A DNA stretch of 64,000 nucleotides. Origin: Selenomonadales bacterium (GTDB taxonomy: Bacteria > Bacillota > Negativicutes > Sporomusales > UBA7701). Below, one piece after another: positions 59,437 to 64,000 of the stretch. The DNA lies in contig JAHDOI010000019.1 of assembly GCA_018434945.1 (NCBI GenBank), positions 1 to 64,000 on the forward strand, written 5' to 3'. Every line of letters starts with the position of its first letter. Position 1 is the first letter of the stretch. The position numbers and the translations under genes are program-made. A model generated the notes under the pieces. It made no database searches and was not told where the DNA came from. It saw only the letters and a list, made by a program, of their open reading frames with translations.

Positions 59437-60750
59437 TTACTTCAGCGGGTTCGCCAGCGTATCGGCCGCCAGGCACGCCATCAGCGACGCCGCCAGCGGC
59501 AGCGCCTCCTCGTCGATATCGAAGCGGAAATCGTGATGCCCGGCCGCCAGCGCGGTCCCCACCATCACATACGCCGCTAGGCCGCCCCGCTGCTGCACCC
59601 GTTCCATCAGGAACGTGCAGTCCTCGCTGCCGCCGATATTGCCGGCCGGCAGGATCTCGCCGAACAGCCCGCTGCGTGCGGCGACCTCGCGAACGCGCTC
59701 CACCAGAGCCGGGTCGCTCTCGCAGCCGGCCGCGCCGCCCATCTCCGCCATCGCCACCTTCACATCGTACATCATCGCGGCAGCCTCGACGATCCGCACC
59801 GCCTCAGCGTACACATACTCGTTGATGGCGCTCGTCGTCCCGCGCGTCTCCAGCTTCAGCACCGCGTTGGCGGGAATGACGTTGCGGCCCGTCCCGGCCT
59901 GCAGCACCCCCACATTCACCCGGGAAGCCCCCTGGCTGTGGCGGGAAATCGCATGCAGATTCACCGCCGCCGTCGCGGCAGCCAGCAGGGCGTTCTTGCC
60001 AGTCTCGGGCGCCGCCCCGGCGTGGGCCGGCACCCCGGTGAACACCGCGTCCAGCTTCGTCGTCGCCAGGAAGCCGACCGTATTGCACGCCAGCTGTCCC
60101 GTCTTCTTCAGATTAATGCCCAGATGCATGCCAAGAATCACATCCGTATCGTCCACCACGCCGGCGTCCATCATCGCCTTCGCGCCGCGGACCCCTTCCT
60201 CGGCCGGCTGGAAGATCAGCTTCACCGTGCCGGGCAGCTCGCCCTTCAGCGCGGCCAGCACCTCGGCCACCGCCAGGCCGACGGCCGTATGGCCGTCATG
60301 CGCGCAGGCGTGCATCGCGCCCTTGTTCACCGACGCAAACCCCTCGCGGTACGGCCGGTGACCGGCCTCCTCAGCCTCCACGGCGTCGTTGGCGTCCATA
60401 TCGAAGCGCAGCGCCACCGTCGGCCCCGGCTTGGCGAACTTCATCGTCCCCACCACGCCGGTCTTGCCGCCCTTCATCTTCGCCACCCACGCGGGATTGG
60501 CCCCCTGGGCCAGCGCCCGCTCAGCCTGGCGCTCAAGCTCCGCGGCGCTCGGCAGGCCCATCATGCTCCCCGCCGCCATCACCTCGTCGCCCGCCTTCAC
60601 CTCATAGCCCAGCTCGGTCAGCGCGTCGGCCACCTTGGACGCCGTGCGGAACTCCGTCCAGGCGACCTCGGCGTAGCGGTGGAAATCGCGCCGCCGTTCA
60701 ATCATCTTATCCTTCAGCGTATTCGTCAACTCGATGATCTTCCTGTCCAT
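59437..60750 (-). CDS. abgA: M20-family p-aminobenzoyl-glutamate hydrolase subunit, AbgA-like
   Basis: 437 residues, about the length of E. coli AbgA, and similar to it throughout: RRRDFHRYAEVAWTEFRTAS, SSMMG-like region GSMMGLPSAAELERQAERAL, FDMDANDAVE, HACAHDGHTAVGLAVAEVL (metal site), LIFQPAEEGVRGAKAMMDAG, GASRVNVGVLQAGTGRNVIP, VGTALAAGHHDFRFD. It would cleave p-aminobenzoyl-glutamate or a related amide in the cytoplasm. No AbgB-like partner is adjacent. It lies 22 bp after a DcuC-type carrier, which may bring in the substrate. Confidence 0.92.
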   Translation of the reverse strand: MDRKIIELTNTLKDKMIERRRDFHRYAEVAWTEFRTASKVADALTELGYEVKAGDEVMAAGSMMGLPSAAELERQAERALAQGANPAWVAKMKGGKTGVVGTMKFAKPGPTVALRFDMDANDAVEAEEAGHRPYREGFASVNKGAMHACAHDGHTAVGLAVAEVLAALKGELPGTVKLIFQPAEEGVRGAKAMMDAGVVDDTDVILGMHLGINLKKTGQLACNTVGFLATTKLDAVFTGVPAHAGAAPETGKNALLAAATAAVNLHAISRHSQGASRVNVGVLQAGTGRNVIPANAVLKLETRGTTSAINEYVYAEAVRIVEAAAMMYDVKVAMAEMGGAAGCESDPALVERVREVAARSGLFGEILPAGNIGGSEDCTFLMERVQQRGGLAAYVMVGTALAAGHHDFRFDIDEEALPLAASLMACLAADTLANPLK

Positions 60751-60772
60751 CGTCGGGCCCCTTTCCTGTTTC

Positions 60773-62062
60773 TTACAGCAGAATAAACATTACCACGATC
60801 GCCGCCAGGACCATGCCCAGCGCGTTGCGCTTCGTTATCTCCATCGGGTTGACGCTCGCCAGCGCCGCGCACACGATCGCCGCCCCGGCCACCGGCGACA
60901 TCGACCGGCCCAGCGCGCCCGTCAGAAACGCCGTCGACCCCATCGGCAGGATCTCGAAACCGAACTGCTTGGCGTGAGGCGTTATCGCGCCGTTGAACGC
61001 CAGCGTCGCCGCATCGCCCGAACCCGACAGCACCGCCACGATGAACGGGCCGAACGTCGCCGCGATCTTCGCGATGCTCTCCGAATGCTTCATGAAATCG
61101 ATCAGCGCGCCCGTCAGGCCGATGAGCTTCATCCCCTCGTTGAACACCGCCGCGCCGATGATGATGCCGATTACGCTCGCATAAGCCTCGCCCATGCCGG
61201 AGAAGAACTGCTTGGAAATATCGTCGCTCTTGATATCTTTATAACAGACTAGAAACCCCAGGAAAACGCCGGCGATCATCGCCTCCGGCACTGTGAACAC
61301 ATGGATCGACTTCAAAAACGCCGCCTTGGGGAACAGCTTGCCCAGACTGCCTATCACCAGCAGCACCAGCGGGATGACCGGCACCATCGCCTTGATGAAG
61401 TTCACCTCGAACTTGGTCACCTCACCCTGGACAAGAGCCGCGCCCTCGTAGCCGCGGTCCTCCTTGCGGACGATCGCCACCGCCGTCAGCGCCACGGCGA
61501 CAACCACGGCTCCGGCCAGCGCCGCCACCGTGTGTCCGCCGATGACCACCATCGGATCGGTGATGCCTGCCAGCTTGGCGATGAACGGGTTATGGGCGTT
61601 GCCGGGGTTGAACGCGCTCCCCCACGTGCCCGCAAGCACCGCGCTCGCCGCGATTGCCGGGTGCACGCCGGCGCTCATCAGCGTCGGGATGAGGATCGCG
61701 CCCACCGCCGCCGCGCAGCCTGCCGCGCTCGGCAGCGCGATATTGATCGCGAACGTAACAATCACCGTCCCGGGGATGAGGACAGCCCGCATCTTCGTTA
61801 GCGGCGAAGCCAGCAAATGCACCAAATGCGCATCGCATTTCGTATACTTCATCACGAACGCGAAGCCCATTACCGTACAGATTACCGGCACAAGGCCGCT
61901 GTTCACCATCGCCTTGCTGAACGCCGTGAAGGCTTCGGGTAGCTTGCCCGACAACATCGCCATCAGCGCCCCGGACAAGAAAAGAACCATCCTCGTCTCA
62001 TACCGTTTGATGATTGCGGCAAACGTAAGAATAACAATCAATCCGCCAAGCCAGACCAACAA
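60773..62062 (-). CDS. DcuC-family carrier
   Basis: 429 residues from TTG 62062 with AGGAGGT 8 nt upstream. About 12 membrane segments; INIALPSAAGCAAAVGAILI, GTWGSAFNPGNAHNPFIAKL and GSGDAATLAFNGAITPHAKQ resemble the DcuC/anaerobic C4-dicarboxylate carrier family. In this family the carrier next to a peptidase often moves the peptidase substrate or product, so aminobenzoyl-glutamate or glutamate-like uptake is possible here. The substrate is not proven by sequence. Confidence 0.88.
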   Translation of the reverse strand: MLVWLGGLIVILTFAAIIKRYETRMVLFLSGALMAMLSGKLPEAFTAFSKAMVNSGLVPVICTVMGFAFVMKYTKCDAHLVHLLASPLTKMRAVLIPGTVIVTFAINIALPSAAGCAAAVGAILIPTLMSAGVHPAIAASAVLAGTWGSAFNPGNAHNPFIAKLAGITDPMVVIGGHTVAALAGAVVVAVALTAVAIVRKEDRGYEGAALVQGEVTKFEVNFIKAMVPVIPLVLLVIGSLGKLFPKAAFLKSIHVFTVPEAMIAGVFLGFLVCYKDIKSDDISKQFFSGMGEAYASVIGIIIGAAVFNEGMKLIGLTGALIDFMKHSESIAKIAATFGPFIVAVLSGSGDAATLAFNGAITPHAKQFGFEILPMGSTAFLTGALGRSMSPVAGAAIVCAALASVNPMEITKRNALGMVLAAIVVMFILL

Positions 62063-62339
62063 TACAATACACCTCCTAATATAATAAGGCCTTGCAATTC
62101 TTATATATTCAAGCGGATTGCGCCTATTCCTTCTTCTCCCTTCTCCCGCGCCGAACAAAAACCTTTGGCACATTCTGGGCGATTCGCCCCCTGTCACATG
62201 CCGTCGACCGCTGCCGAATCTGGGTCCGGGGTACCTAAGCCTTAACATCCGCGCAGCCGGCCTCACTGCATAAGCCGGAACACCTGCTTGCCGGGAAGCA
62301 TATTATGTAAAAAAGGTCCACCGAAGGGAGGTGTTTGCC

Positions 62340-62567
62340 CTGTACCTCCGTCGCTATCCCAACTGGGAAGACCCCGAAATAGACGACTGGCGCGACGGCT
62401 ACCCTGACGGCTACTCCCGCCTCTGCTTCCCCCTGGCCGCCATCGGCGCCCTCGGCATCGTCGGCGCGTTCGCCTCCTGCCGTCCCCGCTACGGCTGCTA
62501 CCCTTACGGCTGCTACCCCTTCCGCTCCTGCTCCCCCACATACATCTGCTACCCCCGCCGCTTCTGA
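62340..62567 (+). CDS. Cys/Tyr-rich small protein, start uncertain
   Basis: 75 residues if CTG 62340 is used; GTG 62331 overlaps the Shine-Dalgarno GGGAGGTG and is therefore unlikely. An acidic N-terminus (RYPNWEDPEIDDWRDGYPDG), a hydrophobic middle (LAAIGALGIVGAFASC) and a Cys/Tyr-rich end (GCYPYGCYPFRSCSPTYICY). The composition recalls spore-coat or cross-linked surface proteins. No family known. Confidence 0.6.
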   Translation: MYLRRYPNWEDPEIDDWRDGYPDGYSRLCFPLAAIGALGIVGAFASCRPRYGCYPYGCYPFRSCSPTYICYPRRF

Positions 62568-62612
62568 TCCCGTGCCTGCAAACCGGCCGCAATGCGAAAT
62601 CCCCAGTCATAC

Positions 62613-62647
62613 AAAAAACCGTTCCCCGCAAATTGGAACGGTTTTTT
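62613..62647. terminator. Bidirectional terminator
   Basis: AAAAAACCGTTCC, 9-base loop, GGAACGGTTTTTT, between the Cys/Tyr-rich gene and the convergent GGDEF gene. Confidence 0.88.
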
Positions 62648-63863
62648 ACGTGCATACCCTGTTGCGGCCCTGCTCTTTCGCCCGGTACAGCGCCTCGTCG
62701 GCCCGTTTCAGCGTCTGCTCCGGCATCCCCTGCCGCCCGCCGCCCTCGGCCGCCCCGATGCTCACCGCCACCGACACCCGCTTCGCCGCTTTCGTACCGC
62801 GGACCACGAACGCCCGCGCGGCGATCCGTTGCCGCACCTCCTCCAGGCAAGGCCGCGCTTCCTCCAGCCCCAGCCCCGGAAAGACGACCACGAACTCCTC
62901 GCCGCCATAGCGGAATGACCGTCCGCCCCCCGGCACCTCCGTCACCAGCGCCGCGACCAGTCGGAGCGCGTCGTCGCCGACATCGTGGCCGTACTTATCG
63001 TTCAGTAGCTTGAAATGATCGATATCCACCATCGCGATCGTGTACCTGTCGCCCAGCCTGGCAAGCTCCTCCTGCAGGGCCCGCCTCGACGGCAAGCCGG
63101 TCAGCTCGTCGCGGTACGCGATCGAATACGACTCCTGGATCGCCGCCACCGTCAGCATCGCCGCCGCGGCCGCGAAAAACAGCGGCAGCGCCGCCGGCTC
63201 GCGGAAATGAAAAGCCGCCGCCACCGCCGGCAGCGTGTAGAAAAACGCTCCGTCCACCGGCACGGGCCGCCTGAACAGTCTCAGCGCCAGCACCGCCGCC
63301 CCGGCCGCCAGCAGCAGCACCGCCGTGCGCGGCAGCGGCGTCGTCCCCCTGAGAACCAGCGAATCGCGGGCGACAAACGCCGCCACATCCGCGTCCTGGG
63401 AGGCCACCATCACAGCCGCCAGCAAAACCTGCCCCGCTACCAGCGCCAGCCTCGTCCGGCCGGCCGGCGTAAACAGGCCCTTATCCCGGAAAAGCGAAAA
63501 AGCCAGGATATTCAAAGGCAGCAGCACCGCCGCGAAATAAAAAACGGCGGCCCCGTACAACCGGGCATCGAACCCGACCGGCGCCGGCAGTGCGAGCACC
63601 GTCTCCGCCAGCACCAGCACCAGCAGCACGGCGAACACCCGGCTGCGGTTGAAGCCGGCACTCAGCGCCAGCCCCACAGCCGCCAGGATAAAAGAAGCCA
63701 TCGTCAGCATCCCCGGCGCCGCCGGCGGCAGCGCCTCCCGCTGCCAAAAGACCAGCAGCGCGGCGGCCAGCAGCGCAAACGGCACCGTCAAAAAACGGCC
63801 CGCCAGCTCCCGCACCCTATTCCGTTTCAAATCAGCCACGCGCCGTTTCAACTTACCAGGCAT
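62646..63863 (-). CDS. Membrane-bound diguanylate cyclase (GGDEF domain)
   Basis: 405 residues. Residues 20-240 have about seven to eight hydrophobic segments, a membrane sensor of unknown type. Residues 245-405 are a GGDEF domain: AYRDELTGLPSRRALQEEL, VDIDHFKLLNDKYGHDVGDD and the active-site RYGGEEF. It makes cyclic di-GMP from two GTP. The RxxD inhibitory site five residues before GGEEF is absent (GGGRSFRYGGEEF), so product inhibition is not expected. Confidence 0.93.
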   Translation of the reverse strand: MPGKLKRRVADLKRNRVRELAGRFLTVPFALLAAALLVFWQREALPPAAPGMLTMASFILAAVGLALSAGFNRSRVFAVLLVLVLAETVLALPAPVGFDARLYGAAVFYFAAVLLPLNILAFSLFRDKGLFTPAGRTRLALVAGQVLLAAVMVASQDADVAAFVARDSLVLRGTTPLPRTAVLLLAAGAAVLALRLFRRPVPVDGAFFYTLPAVAAAFHFREPAALPLFFAAAAAMLTVAAIQESYSIAYRDELTGLPSRRALQEELARLGDRYTIAMVDIDHFKLLNDKYGHDVGDDALRLVAALVTEVPGGGRSFRYGGEEFVVVFPGLGLEEARPCLEEVRQRIAARAFVVRGTKAAKRVSVAVSIGAAEGGGRQGMPEQTLKRADEALYRAKEQGRNRVCT

Positions 63864-63939
63864 CCTTACCCCCGCGGTCCAGCCGTCCGGCCTTACTACT
63901 TCCCCGGTAATTCTCGGCGTCTGCTCCTTTTTCCTCCCC

Positions 63940-64000
63940 TACGCCTCCCACAAACCGACGAACGCGAACCTCTCCACGTCCACCAGCCCCCGGTCGGTGA
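63940..64000 (-). CDS. C-terminus of an unidentified protein (rest outside window)
   Basis: An open frame enters from the right edge and ends at TAG 63942, giving the tail TDRGLVDVERFAFVGLWEA. Low-complexity bias is absent and the tail looks like a genuine protein end, but 19 residues are too few for a family call. Confidence 0.4.

Noticed and set aside
62063..62330. Gap before the Cys/Tyr-rich gene
   Set aside because: No gene, repeat or RNA recognised; probably promoters for the genes on either side.
1..64000. CRISPR arrays, insertion sequences and integrases
   Set aside because: No regularly spaced repeats and no transposase or recombinase motif found in any frame.

Overview
This 64 kb window comes from a GC-rich anaerobic Firmicute with an outer membrane, most likely a Negativicute of the Sporomusaceae type. 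That assignment is inferred from several observations: Bacillus-style regulation (two PyrR-type attenuator motifs before a complete pyr operon, a LexA box of the GAAC-N4-GTTC type, strong AGGAGG Shine-Dalgarno sites with frequent GTG/TTG starts), a signal-peptide protein that looks like an outer-membrane beta-barrel (38017-38658), and anaerobic-type genes such as a LUD protein and a ferredoxin-nitroreductase. No 16S gene or taxonomic marker is present.

Layout. 1-2045: a cassette with a VanY/M15 cell-wall peptidase and a lipoprotein. 2136-8558: envelope genes (phosphodiester glycosidase, polysaccharide deacetylase), LUD and DUF169 proteins, GIY-YIG protein, cyclophilin, MFS carrier. 8603-13905: a purine nucleoside ABC importer with xpt. 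14066-21290: methyltransferase, Zur/ZnuA pair, a GNAT-GntR-cupin operon behind a 44 bp palindrome, GNAT and alcohol dehydrogenase genes. 21458-25316: Cys-rich protein, asparaginase flanked by two copies of a dispersed repeat, flavin reductase, XRE-cupin regulator. 26376-28543: a phage-like islet of tiny overlapping genes opposite an XRE regulator and an SOS-boxed 41-residue protein. 28778-35152: MBL, DUF134, EamA and Lrp genes, a frameshifted radical SAM gene and an Asp-Gly-Trp tRNA operon. 35513-38658: small proteins, TetR and ferredoxin-nitroreductase genes, outer-membrane protein. 38801-48746: the complete pyrBC-carAB-pyrKDFE operon with promoter and leader. 49654-55760: two more cassettes of the type seen at 1-2045. 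55873-64000: M20 peptidases, a beta-lactamase-fold protein, EamA, abgA with a DcuC-type carrier, and a diguanylate cyclase.

The most interesting system is the modular family at 1-2045 and 49654-55760. Three genes share an N-terminal module without a signal peptide (about 90 residues in all three, about 170 in two) joined to three different peptidoglycan-cleaving domains: M15/VanY, a lysozyme-like muramidase and M23/LytM. Each gene has the same upstream element of about 100 bp, with a TATGAT -10 box exactly 21 bp from GGAC boxes spaced 11 bp apart, and a hairpin in the leader. Each is followed by genes for exported or lipid-anchored proteins. Those behind the lysozyme module include a DUF1311/LprI-type protein, a family that contains lysozyme inhibitors. 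This is the arrangement expected of effectors with swappable toxic tips and periplasmic immunity proteins; no secretion machinery is visible in the window, and the function is inferred. The lysozyme-tipped gene is broken by a stop codon and a frameshift while its downstream partners remain intact.
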